The notes under the pieces: generated by a model
What the model saw: only the letters and a program-made list of their open reading frames with translations
Database searches by the model: none
What the model was told of the DNA's origin: nothing
Origin: Plakobranchus ocellatus
Lineage: Eukaryota > Mollusca > Gastropoda > Plakobranchidae
Assembly (NCBI GenBank): GCA_019648995.1
Contig: BLXT01007679.1
Coordinates: forward strand, 762,761-802,612
Direction: 5' to 3'
Length of the DNA stretch: 39,852 nt
Position numbers and translations under genes: made by a program
In this document: piece after piece, positions 10,201 through 19,979 of the stretch
How positions within the stretch are numbered: the first letter of the stretch is position 1
Layout of the letters: each line of letters opens with the position of its first letter

Positions 10201-12999
10201 GTTTATAGGGTAGGGTTTTATCCCTATGTCTCCTATACCGCTACCCAGTTTTAGATGAAGCTCATACAACAAGACTACTCATAAGCAAAATCCGTAAACG
10301 TCAAGCAACCTTTTTCGGCCATGTTATGCGAAGAGAAAAGTTAGAGAATCTTGTAACAACAGGAATGTTGGAAGGAAAACGCAGTAGGGGAAAACAACGA
10401 GAAAAGCTCATTGAAGGCCTGACAGACTGGCTGAAGGCAGGGAAATCGTTGGAAGCAATAGAAGCGACAAAGGACAGGAAAAAGTGGAGGACCATGATCG
10501 CCAACGCTGTAAAGCAAAGCACCTGATGATGATGATGATAGTTTTGGCAATAATTTCATTTCTTAATTATGAATTGACAAACTTGTCTCTACTGGCATTA
10601 TTTATCAAGCCACAGCTAAGGTTTTCTCCCAAGAGTCAAGAAACTGTATGAGCATTATTGATTAGAATATTATTTGCCAAGGAAAAGGCAATGACATTTA
10701 CATTCATAATGCACAAATTTAGGATTAAGGACATTGAGAATTTACATCACAAAGCTTAAGTTGAAACAGTTTGGCAATAAATTGTCAATTTAATGATAGC
10801 AAAGGACTAAAAGTTATGTGATTAATTTTGTTTTCAGAAACAGGTGTGCTTTCTAAATCATCCAGGTAAGATCTATGCTTCAAGGCCTGCTAATTGAAAT
10901 TCTTATCTTTTCTTTTTTTTTTTTTTTTCGAAAGTAACAGGCATGACCACTAAAAACTTTTAAAACTCTTGCCATTTACTTTACCAAGAAAATAGTCTTC
11001 GTTTTTTGTCATATAAATTTAGATTTTTCAAGATGTGAGTAAATAAGTATGCTTAATATTTTATTTTCTCTTTGCTTTTTTCTACCATATGTTTGATCTT
11101 TATATTTACCAGACTTTAGAGAAAAAGAAAAGTACCGAAAGCACAGAAACTTAGATTTTATAGACACCCAAAGTTTAAGTGAAGTCAGAAATTTGATCAA
11201 ATTATTTTTTTTCCCTTTCAAATTTTCATGATAAAGTGCACTTCACTCCCTTTTTTATCCAAACTAGTCTCCCAGCAGATTTTTTTGATGGGCATTCTAA
11301 ACATTCCAAAGAGGAAGTGAAGGAAAGAGCAAAAGCAGCATTGCTGGCAGGTTATTCATCATCATCATCATCAGAAGAAGAAGAAGACGAAGATGAAAGC
11401 AACAGTGATAATACAAAAACTTCAACAAAGTCTGATCCATCGATTCCAACTAGTTCAAAATCTCACACATCAGGGCTACCTGCAGGTAAGATTGATACAA
11501 TTACAAAAAAAAAAAAAATAGAGAAAAGTAAAGTAAAACTAAATGAAACATTTCTCATTTCTGGTTAGCAGTGTGAGAAATATTTTTTAGTTTTTAAAAT
11601 TGTTCTTATATATATTTATTGATTATCTTTTTTTGTTTTAGAGCAAAGAAAAGTGATAAGAAAAAAAAAGACGTAAATTTTTACAGCTCACATTTTTTCC
11701 TCAGCTGTTTATTTATATTTTCAAAGGCAAATTCTTTTACTAAAAACAATAACAACAAATTTTTATTGAAGTAAATAAAAAAGGTTGACTTACTTATGTG
11801 AGAGAAGGAATTAAAAATGGTTTCAGATTATTATCTTTACATGAATAGACTTTATAATTCAAGACAGCTGTTTTTAAAAAAAAATGTGTGTGTGTGCAGG
11901 TGTTCAATTTTATGTGATTTTTGTGTATAACCAATCCCAACATGGTGATCTCTCAGGCCTTCAGCTCACTACAGGCCACTTTACCACAAGAGCCCTGTGT
12001 AATACTGTAGTGTTTGTGTAGATATATTTATATGTATATATGCACACACCTACACACACTAACTGAATATGCATAAGAATGTCTGAATTATAAAGGAAAA
12101 TATTTTCTTCTACCAGAGCCAAATGTCTTGAGAACATTTTTCGTTTGTGCGTTGGTTGTTGAGAAATTAAATTTTGAAGTAAAATTTTAGTCTTTCTTGA
12201 ACTGAAAAGAAAACCCAACTTAATCTTTATATTTATTTCTTTGCTTCGAGTGAAATATCTGTATATAGTTTTCATATTTCAAATGCTTTTGGTAAAAAAC
12301 ATATTTAAGATTTGACATTGCTAAGATGTGGCATTTATCTCAGGTAGACCATTTCAAGACTTAGCAAGGTGGAGAAACTAAAAAATTAGACATTTGATTC
12401 TCATTTCTAATGTTAGTGAAGGAGCTTATTTTAATTTTATACAATAAATTCCCTAACATTATGTTTTTCTAAATTTGTAATATTAATACACAAAGAATGA
12501 CTGAGAAATAATGGACGAAAGATGAGATTTTTAAAAACTTAGGTGAAGCAAAGTTCTATTGTTAAGGTTTCCTAATAATACATGTGATTAAAGAGATAGT
12601 GAGAGTCAAACTTACATTCTACAATTTTATTATAATGGAATGGTAATTCACCATAGAAAAGGACATAACAAGCTTTATATATTGCCTTTATTAAAAGTAT
12701 AAGAAATTATCAAAATAGTTTTTTTTGTTTTTAATCTTACCTTTTGCACATTGATATTCATTTTCACAATTTTTTATTCTTCTTTCTGTCTGTATTTATT
12801 TTTATTCATGTAAAATCAATCTCTTGCAGCCTAACTGCAATGATCATGAATAATAATGCATGTATAAAATTAGACCTATCTTTTAGGAATATATATTTAT
12901 ATATATATATTTTTTTTTTAACCTAGATCAAAATTTTACTGTACTAGCTATAGTTTTGGCTTAGTCCAATACTTCAGTAAACTGTGAAGTAATGAGTTA

Positions 13000-13031
<32 letters not shown>

Positions 13032-16000
13032 CCCTAAATCCCATACTTTGAGCTTTGAAATGGTGAAATCTGGAGCAAGATTTGTTGATTCTGTAATGAG
13101 ATAACTATAAGTATATCATATGCTCTTAAAAACATTTCTATTTAACCCATCTCTTCCCCCTCCCCGCTGAGATTTGCAGGGACCCTTCTGTCGCAGGTTC
13201 TAGCCCTGCCATTGGCGCCCCGGCCTGATGGAGGGCCTTAAAGCCTGAGATCACCTTGTGGACTGGCTATATTCAAAAACCCAAACCCTTCCTCCCCGTG
13301 ATGGGCACCCCCTTTTTTAAAAAATAAATTGTGTAAATAAATGGAGCTCACTTTGTAATCACTTTTTACAATATTGATATTTTTTATTTTGTTTTTTTTT
13401 TTTTTCTTATTTAAAATTGCTCATGTTACTTCAGACTTTTTTGACCCTGGGAATGAACCACCTGAAATTAGAACAGATAAAACTGAGCCCCCACAGAGTA
13501 AAAAAATGTCTGAAATTTTACCAGAAGGCTTCTTTGATGATCCAAAATTAGATGCAAAGGTAAGCTGATACCTATTATTATTCAAACATTTTTTTCTTTT
13601 GTTTCCAATTAATTCAGTCACTTAATCAGTTACAGTTATAAAATTTTCAATTTCCCCAAAGGCTGAGTCAGTAATTTCCCTTAATGAAAGTTGTATTATG
13701 AAGTCCAATATATAAATGAAACCAGATTTTTAGGAAATAATAATAATAAATGAAATATCAGTGTAACCTGCCTTTTGTTAAACATGCTTTGTTTAAACCT
13801 TCTGGTTCTTAATATCAACCTCAATACAGGTTCGAAATGTTGAATACAAAGACAAAGAGGAGGAAGAATGGGAACTTTTTAAGAAAACCATCAAAGAGGA
13901 AGCACAAGTAAGTATATGATCGACAATCCTTTGGAACTATGATTGTTTAAAGTAGGCTCTCCCTTTTTTTTTTGGTTTTTTTTTTAATGAAATTCACTTG
14001 TCGCACTCTTTTCTGCTAATATTAGTAATAAGATTATTTTTGTGTCAAGAACAACAGTGTGAATGAGTCAGTGTCATATTTTGAACATTTTTAATGATAA
14101 GTTTGTAATCAAATCTTATTATTTTTAGTAGCAAAAAAAAAAAAAAAAAAATAGAATTATATTTTTGTGTGTTGCAAGTATCAGGGAAATAAAAAGTATT
14201 TATCAAAAGATGCAAAGTGACCCAAATTATAAAAATATATTGGGCTAGAAAGCACATTCTATTGACCAGTGCATAAAGATATTTACAGAAATAAAATGAA
14301 CCCTCTATTTTGTGTTATTGTGTTGACAGTCATCTAGACTGATAAAATTAACTTCCTCCAAATAAATAAACAATTATGGATACAGTAAACCTTGAACATA
14401 AAAAGATACTCAGGTCTTGTATTATGTTTTCTTTAAATCAGAGGTCTTGTTGCATAATCATTAAAAATATATAATTATGTACACATCATGAAAGAAAGAA
14501 TATGAAAAAAGTATAAGTATGCTTTACAAGAGCCATTTTCAATCTCTTTCTTCCTCACTATCATGCTGTGTAATGATTCCTCTTGACAGATGGATTGCTT
14601 TATTATGTAGGCATATTTTTTAGTGCCCCCTCTACCACTTTCCTCAGCCTCCAGCCTTCCCCAACCTCATCTTATCTCTCCCTTGCCTTGAGCTGCACTT
14701 TCTCCTTCATATATGCCATTCTTAAAGAAAAAAAATCCTGCTGTGCCTTGTGCTGCATCAAGGGATGATGTAGATCTAAGTCTATAGGAGTGCTCAGACC
14801 GCTACAGAAAGTCCATTTATCTTGCCATCTCTGTCTCATACTATCCTACCCTATATCTGCTAGCTTGTAGAGGCATACACACATGTAAACAGGCTGACAT
14901 GCTGAAGCTCAGATTGCAGCATGACAAAAGTTGAGAATTTAAAGTTATTTATGTGAATCAAATTTGATATGATGTGACATGAATGGCATAGCTAGCTGTC
15001 ACTAACCTTCAAGGTTGGTAAATTTGGCACTCATTTGATCCAATATTTTATTTCTGAGGCCAAAGAGGAAAAAATAAGAAGTTCCATGTATCCTTTTTTT
15101 TTGAGTCCAGATTCTCATTGAGTCTGAGCATTTTGAGTTCTAGTTGAGGTTCTGTGTGCAGCAATTTTACTCTGAATCAAGGAAAAAAATCATTGCTAGA
15201 TTTATGTTGTTACCTCTATGCTAAAAATTTATATGCATTTCTATAGTAAAAGGAATACAACCACCAACTCAAACTTACCAACTAAACAACACAGAGTATA
15301 TGTAACAACGTTTTGCCCCTTAGGCTTTATCAAGAAAAAAATGACATTCATAAATAAGATACCATACATGTGCACTAAGCAAAGAATCATGACATAAAAT
15401 GTAAGCGTAATTTTAAAGGATTGTTATTAGAAATTAAAAATCCTTTAATGAAAAGCATTCTTTTAAAATGTGAAAGAAAAAATATCATATATGTGTCTCT
15501 CTCTGCTACTTTTTGAAAAGAACCCTCTCAAATAAGTAAATAAAATTTTGTAACATTTTTGTGTCTCTCTCGATTAAGGTTTCAGAAGTGATAATGGAGG
15601 AGGAGGATGAGCAAGTAAATATTGACAGGAATATTGACGAAATTGATGACCAAATGTAAGTTTTTATTTTTTGGGCTAGTACTTTTTGTTTTTCTTTCAT
15701 GGAAAGTAAATTTACTTTTTGGACTTTTGCTGATATTTTTAACCATTTATATTATCTTTATAAATCCCCAAAATGTGATATATTCATCAGTAAAGTAAAA
15801 CTCAAACAAACAGAAAAGTTCAAATATCTAGGAACAATAATTTCAAATGATGGCAAAACAAACAGAGAAATATCAGCAAGAACTGCTCAGGCAAAGATCA
15901 ACTTTCAAAAGATGAAAACAATCCTGACAAATAAACACATCTCCATCGAAACAAGGAAAAGAGCTCTCCAGTGCTACATAGAACCTGTTCTAATGTATGG

Positions 16001-16752
16001 ATGCGAAGCATGGACAATCTCAAAGCAAACTCAAAATAAGCTAGAAGCAACAGAAATGTGTTTCCTTAGAAGTATGCTCCGGATACCTTGGACCGCAAAG
16101 AAAACAAATGAGAGAGTTCTGAATGAAGCTAATAAAAGAAGATCACTGGTCGGAACTATAAGGAAATGTCAGGCCACCTTTCTGGGTCACGTGATGAGAA
16201 GAGGAAAACTGGAGCATTTGGTAACAACAGGAAAGTTTGAAGGAAAAAGAGGCAGAGGAGGACAAAGAGAGAAGATAATGGATGGACTGGCCACATGACT
16301 TGGACCAGGAAGAGTGTCAGATATACTGGCCGCCGTCAAAGATAGGGATTTGTGGAGGGACATGATCGCCAACGCTTACAAGCAAGGCACTTGATGATGA
16401 TGATTATCTTTAATTTATGATGCTTTTTTTCTTCGTATCTTTTTTTCTGAGCTCTTGGAAAAATTTGACACATAAATATCAAAGCCTTTACTGTAAAGTA
16501 ACAATTACATCGGACAAAATTTTCAATATTATTATTTGCATTTTTGTTTTGTTTTAAATCATATTCTATGATTAATTTTTTTCCAGACAAAGATGGCAAG
16601 AGGTTGAAAACCTTCATGTGAAAAAAGAGATTATCTTAAAATCTTCCAAGGCAGATGCTGTTAAAGAGGAGGAAAACAATGAAGATGTTGATGAAGAGGA
16701 ACTTGATGATTTTTTAGATTGGCGAGCTAAAAAGCCCGTTAAAAACAAATGA
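7164..16752 (+). CDS. ZNF830: ZNF830 (CCDC16/OMCG1) orthologue, nine coding exons
   Basis: ZNF830 is a nuclear C2H2 zinc-finger protein of the XAB2/Aquarius/ISY1/PPIE complex, which acts in pre-mRNA splicing and genome stability. Exons 7164-7286, 9141-9224, 9583-9703, 10838-10865, 11268-11485, 13435-13559, 13830-13907, 15579-15655 and 16587-16752 join in frame to 339 residues (human protein 372). Seen in order: an N-terminal DDIRRLMKEK helix (residues 12-21), HPLAKYDS (34-41), a zinc finger with C45, C48, H61 and H67 (CX2CX12HX5H), a Ser/Glu tract (149-163), three LPxxFFD motifs (120-126, 189-195, 220-226), a VRNVEYK/WELFKK region, a DRNIDEIDDQ helix, and an acidic tail ending in DDFLDWRAKKPVKNK. 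Apart from the exon 1/2 junction, every junction uses GT-AG with matching phase. Confidence 0.92.
7354..7455. repeat. AGATCT-rich palindromic cluster in ZNF830 intron 1
   Basis: Short palindromes of the type CTAGATCTAGA recur many times just after exon 1. A very similar cluster lies at 39210-39460 near the other candidate gene start. The intervening 7460-9140 of intron 1 is AT-rich and shows no other feature that I can support. Confidence 0.7.
9141..9224 (+). CDS. ZNF830: ZNF830 exon 2 (zinc finger)
   Basis: Codes residues 42-69, QLVCVLCNNVIK then NDLLWPAHILSKQHKE, the whole C2H2 finger. The acceptor TTGCAG and donor GTAAGA give phase 0 on both sides. Compared with the family form KYNSLGQLxC, two residues (Leu-Gly) are missing at the exon 1/2 junction. 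An alternative AG at 9132-9133 would add LQ-like sequence but does not match the exon 1 phase with a GT donor. Confidence 0.88.
9583..9703 (+). CDS. ZNF830: ZNF830 exon 3
   Basis: Codes about residues 70-109, starting RALALKAQGP and ending IHKKIKT. This is the basic linker after the zinc finger and resembles the VAELKG...KRKxPD...KRAK region of vertebrate ZNF830. The CAG/GTAGG donor is in phase 1. Confidence 0.88.
9691..9746. repeat. Tandem duplication of the exon 3 donor site
   Basis: The segment AGATAAAAACAGGTAGGACT and the bases after it (9692-9717) recur almost unchanged about 30 bp downstream as GGATAAAAACAGGTAGGACT. This creates a second identical splice donor. Use of the second donor would add an in-frame TAA and truncate the protein, so only the first gives the full product. 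Confidence 0.85.
9931..10537 (+). mobile_element. Chimeric 5'-truncated LINE insertion, copy C (ZNF830 intron 3)
   Basis: The insertion is bounded by an exact 11-bp duplication, ATAGTTTTGGC, at 9920-9930 and 10538-10548. The 3' part (about 10247-10527) is an open C-terminal RT piece with RQATFFGHVMRR, LENLVTTGMLEGKRSRGKQR and a WRTMIANAVKQST end, followed by a TGATGATGATGA tail. The 5' part (9931-10246) is GC-richer, unrelated to the LINE copies seen here, and appears to have been inserted in the same event. The orientation is sense to ZNF830. Confidence 0.85.
10838..10865 (+). CDS. ZNF830: ZNF830 exon 4 (28 bp)
   Basis: A very short exon coding ETGVLSKSS (residues 110-118), with acceptor TTTTCAG and donor GTAAGA. 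It enters in phase 1 and leaves in phase 2, and both neighbours fit. This is the least conserved part of the protein, so the call rests on splice sites and phase. Confidence 0.75.
11268..11485 (+). CDS. ZNF830: ZNF830 exon 5 (acidic region)
   Basis: Codes residues 119-191. It begins SLPADFFDGHSKHSKEEV, continues with a Lys/Ala-rich helix, then six Ser and a Glu/Asp run encoded by an (TCA)n-(GAA)n microsatellite-like tract, and ends SGLPA. The serine/acidic tract corresponds to the acidic stretch of vertebrate ZNF830. Phase is 2 in and 1 out. Confidence 0.88.
13001..13031. repeat. (TA)n microsatellite
   Basis: About fifteen uninterrupted TA units in intron 5 of ZNF830, likely length-polymorphic. 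Confidence 0.97.
13145..13312. repeat. GC-rich island in ZNF830 intron 5, possible short interspersed repeat
   Basis: A sharply bounded GC-rich segment in an otherwise AT-rich intron, with blocks such as GCGCCCCGGCCTGATGGAGG and CCTTCCTCCCCGTGATGGGC. No coding potential, tRNA fold or target duplication was identified. Its composition differs so much from the surroundings that an old insertion is the likeliest explanation. Confidence 0.35.
13435..13559 (+). CDS. ZNF830: ZNF830 exon 6
   Basis: Codes residues 192-233, beginning DFFDPGNEPP and ending ILPEGFFDDPKLDAK. LPEGFFDDP is the hallmark of ZNF830 (human form ALPEGFFDDPEVDARV). The phase is 1 in and 0 out with donor GTAAGC. Confidence 0.93.
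13830..13907 (+). CDS. ZNF830: ZNF830 exon 7
   Basis: Codes residues 234-259: VRNVEYKDKEEEEWELFKK then TIKEEAQ. It matches the family segment [20 protein letters not shown]. Acceptor AATACAG, donor GTAAGT, phase 0 on both sides. Confidence 0.92.
15579..15655 (+). CDS. ZNF830: ZNF830 exon 8
   Basis: Codes residues 260-284: VSEVIMEEEDEQ then VNIDRNIDEIDDQ, the conserved helix that in human reads EEGRLDRQIGEIDEQIE. Acceptor GATTAAG, donor GTAAGT, phase 0 in and 2 out. Confidence 0.92.
15761..16402 (+). mobile_element. 5'-truncated LINE insertion, copy D (ZNF830 intron 8)
   Basis: The insertion is bounded by an exact 10-bp duplication, ATTATCTTTA, at 15751-15760 and 16403-16412. The element is the C-terminal part of the LINE ORF, open from its 5' end to 16295: KFKYLGTIISNDG, AQAKINFQKMK, MYGCEAWTISKQT, TFLGHVMRR, LVTTGKFEGKRGRG. 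It has one in-frame TGA at 16296-16298, after which the same frame runs on to DMIANAYKQGT and a TGA that begins the terminal TGATGATGA tail. It is the youngest-looking LINE copy here and is sense to ZNF830. Confidence 0.92.
16587..16752 (+). CDS. ZNF830: ZNF830 exon 9 (last coding exon)
   Basis: Codes residues 285-339 and the stop TGA at 16750-16752. It starts QRWQEVENLHVKKEIIL, contains an acidic run, and ends ELDDFLDWRAKKPVKNK. The terminal DDFLDWR corresponds to the LQDLLSQDWR end of vertebrate ZNF830. The acceptor is TTTTTTTCCAG, phase 2. Confidence 0.93.
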
Positions 16753-16849
16753 TATTTCAAATGAACTTGATTGTGTTGATTCAATTTATTTGATTTTCAT
16801 TAGAAAGTCTACATAACATTTTACATGAAGCTTGTTTCTAGAAAGAAAA

Positions 16850-17035
16850 GAAAGAGGAAGATAACTGGAATTTTCAATTAATAATGAAGTGGTTCGGTCC
16901 AGAGGAGATGATGGACATACAAACTATGACAGAAGCGGCAATATGGAGAAGTATAAATGCTGAGGCTTATTCAATAAGCAAGGCATTTGATAATGTGAAC
17001 ATTCGGTGACTAAATAAGTGCCTCCAATATTTTGT
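16850..17035 (+). mobile_element. Possible LINE fragment in the ZNF830 3' region
   Basis: A short stretch translates as EAYSISKAFDNVNIR, recalling the YSKAFDxV block of the LINE RT family elsewhere in the window. It is short and heavily decayed, so the match may be fortuitous. Confidence 0.3.
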
Positions 17036-17520
17036 GATAGTCATCAAGTAGGTCTGTTGTTTTGATATAATTGCAATTGCATGAGCCTCCACATGATTTT
17101 ATAGCTCCATGTGTCTCTAGATATTTAATGCTGTAAGAACATCTACGGGATATGTATCACAGAAATTTTTTGCACCTTACCTAATCAAAAATTTATAAGC
17201 TTAGTAATCAATTAACAATTAATTTTTCAATAGGATTTTGACGCAAGCAGAAGGAGCCCTAAACGTTTGGTAGAAATCATTTTAAAAGTCTAAAGCAAAG
17301 AAATTCAGCCCATAAATTCTACCTCTAAGTAAAAAATCTGATGCAGTTAAGATTAAGGTGGACTCCACTCTTTAAAGTCTAATGTACTTTTTTTGTGCCG
17401 AGCATATGTGAAAATAACAGATGAGCCTCAATCAGTAATTGCTAGTTGAAACAGGGATTGTTTCCTGTATGTGTGTTTGGGATATAAGAGAACAAAAATG
17501 GATTTGATATATATGCCTTT

Positions 17521-17735
17521 GTATGGCTGCAGCTTTTCTTGAAAACTTTGTCTAATTTTAGTGGAATAAATATGTTCGAGTATGCAATTTTATGGTTGTA
17601 GTTTATTTATTTATTTTTTTTTTCTTAACTTTCTAAAATTTTAGATGAAAAAGTGTTTGTGTGGCTGTAACATTTTCTAATTTAGTAGAATAAAAATTTG
17701 TATGGATGTAGCTTTTCTTGAAAACTTTATCTAGC
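17521..17735. repeat. Imperfect direct repeat with AATAAA signals, downstream of ZNF830
   Basis: GCAGCTTTTCTTGAAAACTT (in 17521-17554) recurs with few changes at 17700-17733, about 180 bp later. The intervening block has partial internal similarity (TCTAATTTAGTGGAATAAA versus TCTAATTTAGTAGAATAAA), so the whole looks like an old tandem duplication that also doubled a polyadenylation-type hexamer. Confidence 0.6.
17565..17570 (+). terminator. Candidate polyadenylation signal of ZNF830
   Basis: AATAAA about 810 bp after the stop codon. A second AATAAA lies at 17689-17694 in the duplicated block. Either could end the transcript. Both precede the fold-back mariner element. Confidence 0.4.
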
Positions 17736-17892
17736 CTTGGTCTCCAGTGTTTTTCCTATTTTCTTCTCTAGTTTGAGGATGTTAATGAAACAAAAAAAGA
17801 TCCTCCTGTCACTTCAAAAAATTGTTTTCTTCCTAATAGTTTAAAACTAACCAAGTCTTTCAATGAATTTTATCTTAAAAAAAGATATGGTA

Positions 17893-18194
17893 CGAGGGCA
17901 GGCTGATAATTAAGTTCCGTTTGCTAATAACTCAGTCTATTTTCGTCACATCGACCTAAAATTTCATACATATACTCTCAAACCATTTTTCTAGGCTTAA
18001 CTAGAACAACAAGTTTATTTGACGTCATTTGTACTCATAATGCAGTGACGTGCAACAGGTGATGGGTTAGCCATGTTTATGAGACAATGGCGACATCCAA
18101 TGACCTTCTCATCAAACAGNNNNNNTCTGTTATCGAGTTTTTGGCAGCTGAGGGATGTTCTGCTGCAAATATTCATGTAAGAATGAAGACAGTT
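17893..18194 (+). repeat. Left inverted arm of the fold-back mariner
   Basis: Pairs with 18542-18840. It carries the terminal repeat, the transposase ATG (18087) and the first transposase codons. It is 302 bp here against 299 bp on the right, and the difference equals the excess length of the N run at 18120-18125. Confidence 0.9.
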
Positions 18195-18563
18195 TATGGT
18201 GAAATGTGAATTTCAGACTGCGCAGTTCGCAAATATGTGAGAATTTTTAAAGGGGAACACCGCAGAGAGACAATTCTGCGTGATCGAAAGCGTTCGGGTA
18301 GGCCCCTTTCGGCATCGGTCACGGCTCATCGAGAGAAAGTTGACTGCATGATTAGAGCAAATCGAAGGGTCAAACAAAAGGAAATTGCCAATGCATTAGA
18401 CATTTCGAAAGAACGAGTGCACCATATCGTCACAACTGTACTGGGTTACCGAAAAGTCTCTGCCCATTGGGTCCCAAGACAGCTCACTGTAGAGATGAAA
18501 GCGCAGAGAAAGGACATGTGTACTCAACTCTTAGAGCTTTCAACTGTCTTCATTCTTGCATGA
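18087..18563 (+). pseudogene. Truncated mariner transposase (DNA-binding half only)
   Basis: Begins MATSNDLLIKQ, then after the gap SVIEFLAAEGCSAANIH, the first helix-turn-helix of mariner transposases. An in-frame TGA lies at 18207-18209. The frame reopens with GRPLSASVTAHREKV and a second HTH (KEIANALDISKERVHHIV), then LGYRKVSAHWVPRQLT, where the WVPRxLT linker (18468-18488) is a family hallmark. It then runs into the right inverted arm and stops at 18561. No catalytic Asp residues are encoded, so it cannot cut DNA, though the DNA-binding part could in principle bind the ends. Confidence 0.85.
18120..18125. other. Assembly gap (6 N)
   Basis: Six N lie in the left arm between ATCAAACAG and TCTGTTATC. 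The right arm reads the same place as three bases (inverse of GTG), so the true gap is probably three bases. Confidence 0.95.
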
Positions 18564-18840
18564 ATATTTGCAGCAGAACATCCCTCAGCTGCCAAAAACT
18601 CAATAACAGAGTGCTGTTTGATGAGAAGGTCATTGGACGTCGCCATTGTCTCATAAACATGGCTACCCCATCACGTGTTGCGGGTCACTGCATTATGAGT
18701 ACAAATGACGTCACACAAACTTGCTGTTCTAGTTAAGCCTAGAAAAATGGTTTGAGAGTATATGTATGAAATTTTAAATCAATGTGACGAAAATCGACTG
18801 AGTTATTAGCAAACGGAACTTAATTATCAGCCTGCCCTCG
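18542..18840 (-). repeat. Right inverted arm of the fold-back mariner
   Basis: Inverse complement of 17893-18194, including an inverted copy of the transposase 5' coding segment. Its junction with the middle falls inside the transposase frame, where LLELS is followed by TVFILA and a stop. Confidence 0.9.
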
Positions 18841-19009
18841 TATTAGCATTTTCCTTTTAGTCACCATCCTATTTATTTGCATTGAGCCAGCTTTTTTCCT
18901 CCAAAATGCTGACCAAGCAAGACAGTCAGTAAGCTTATCTATGGAAAACAGTATTGTCAAAAAATTGGAATCTATTAAATCACTTTAAAAACTCCCAAGA
19001 ATATTACAA

Positions 19010-19365
19010 GACAAGTTTTAGTGCAGGTCTCTAGAGAAGAAAATTGGAAGCAGTATAGATATGGTTTATTTGAAGAATTATGTGGATATCATAGATGGAA
19101 AAAAGCCCAGTGAATCGGTACTGACAGAAGCTCAACCTGAGAGATTATAGAAAAAATCATAAGATGGGGGTAACTACAATCTCAAAAGCACATTTGCCGA
19201 CACAAGAATTTAGACCATCAAGCCCACAAGTGAAAGATTTAAGGCAAAGGAAGAGAATAACTTTTCATGGGCACAAGGGAATGATAGCAGCAACAGCCTT
19301 ATAAGGTAACCGACAGGCCTAAGTTAACTTAAGGAACATGATCGCTAATGTCTGTTCCAGACAAA
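19010..19365 (+). mobile_element. LINE RT C-terminal relic, copy E
   Basis: Decayed C-terminal part of the same LINE family: an EKKIGSSIDMVYLKN stretch aligned with LEKKLEAxEMWFxRR, then SESVLTEAQPER, then a KEHDR/ANVCSRQ-like end (about 19335-19365, ATGATCGCTAATGTCTGTTC). Several stops and shifts interrupt it. It ends like copies B and F and not like C and D. Confidence 0.65.
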
Positions 19366-19979
19366 AAACCTTAAGAAGTGTGTGTATTGATTAATTTAAT
19401 GCTATATAACAATATTAAAAAATAGAATCCAACAACCTTGATAAGCAACCCTAGATCTAACCTAAATTTTGGAACTTGAGCAGAAGTTGTTGGAAACTTA
19501 CTGTAGACAAGGAATTTTGATACTAACGAGTCAACTTAAACAAAGCATGTGTTAAAAGTTATTGCTTTTAATGTTCTAGTAGTGTAAAATTAGAGGTCTA
19601 ACATTTTCATGGTTTGACTGATCATTGGCTGGATGCAGAAAATATTAGGGTTCAGAATAAAAATAACTTCTGTAAGAAACCAATGGAAAAGTCCCGTTAC
19701 AAAGATTCAATATAATATTTAAAACAGATTTTTTTCTTGGGGGTATTTGCACCCATTAAATATATCTTTGTAGATGGAAATACAAAGATAATGTTTTGAA
19801 TGAAATTACCATGAATAATATAGACACTATGCAATGAAAAATATCAAATGCAGAAGAAATTGTCTTTGTGTGTATGCAGGTAATTTTTCAATGTAAACAA
19901 TATAATTTCATTCATTGTGATCATGAATTCCATTAGTATGGATCTTTTTTACTTTCTAATTTCTTACTTTTAACCCTAT

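Larger units (their letters stand above)
17893..18840 (+). mobile_element. Fold-back mariner derivative with about 300-bp inverted arms
   Basis: The element is flanked by TA on both sides (17891-17892 and 18841-18842), the Tc1/mariner target duplication. Termini are CGAGGGCAGGCTGATAATTA and its inverse. The inverted arms run 17893-18194 and 18542-18840, with roughly fifteen mismatches by eye, and include the start of the transposase gene in both orientations. The 347-bp middle continues the transposase DNA-binding half. The catalytic half is missing, so the element is non-autonomous. It would fold into a very long hairpin. Confidence 0.9.
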
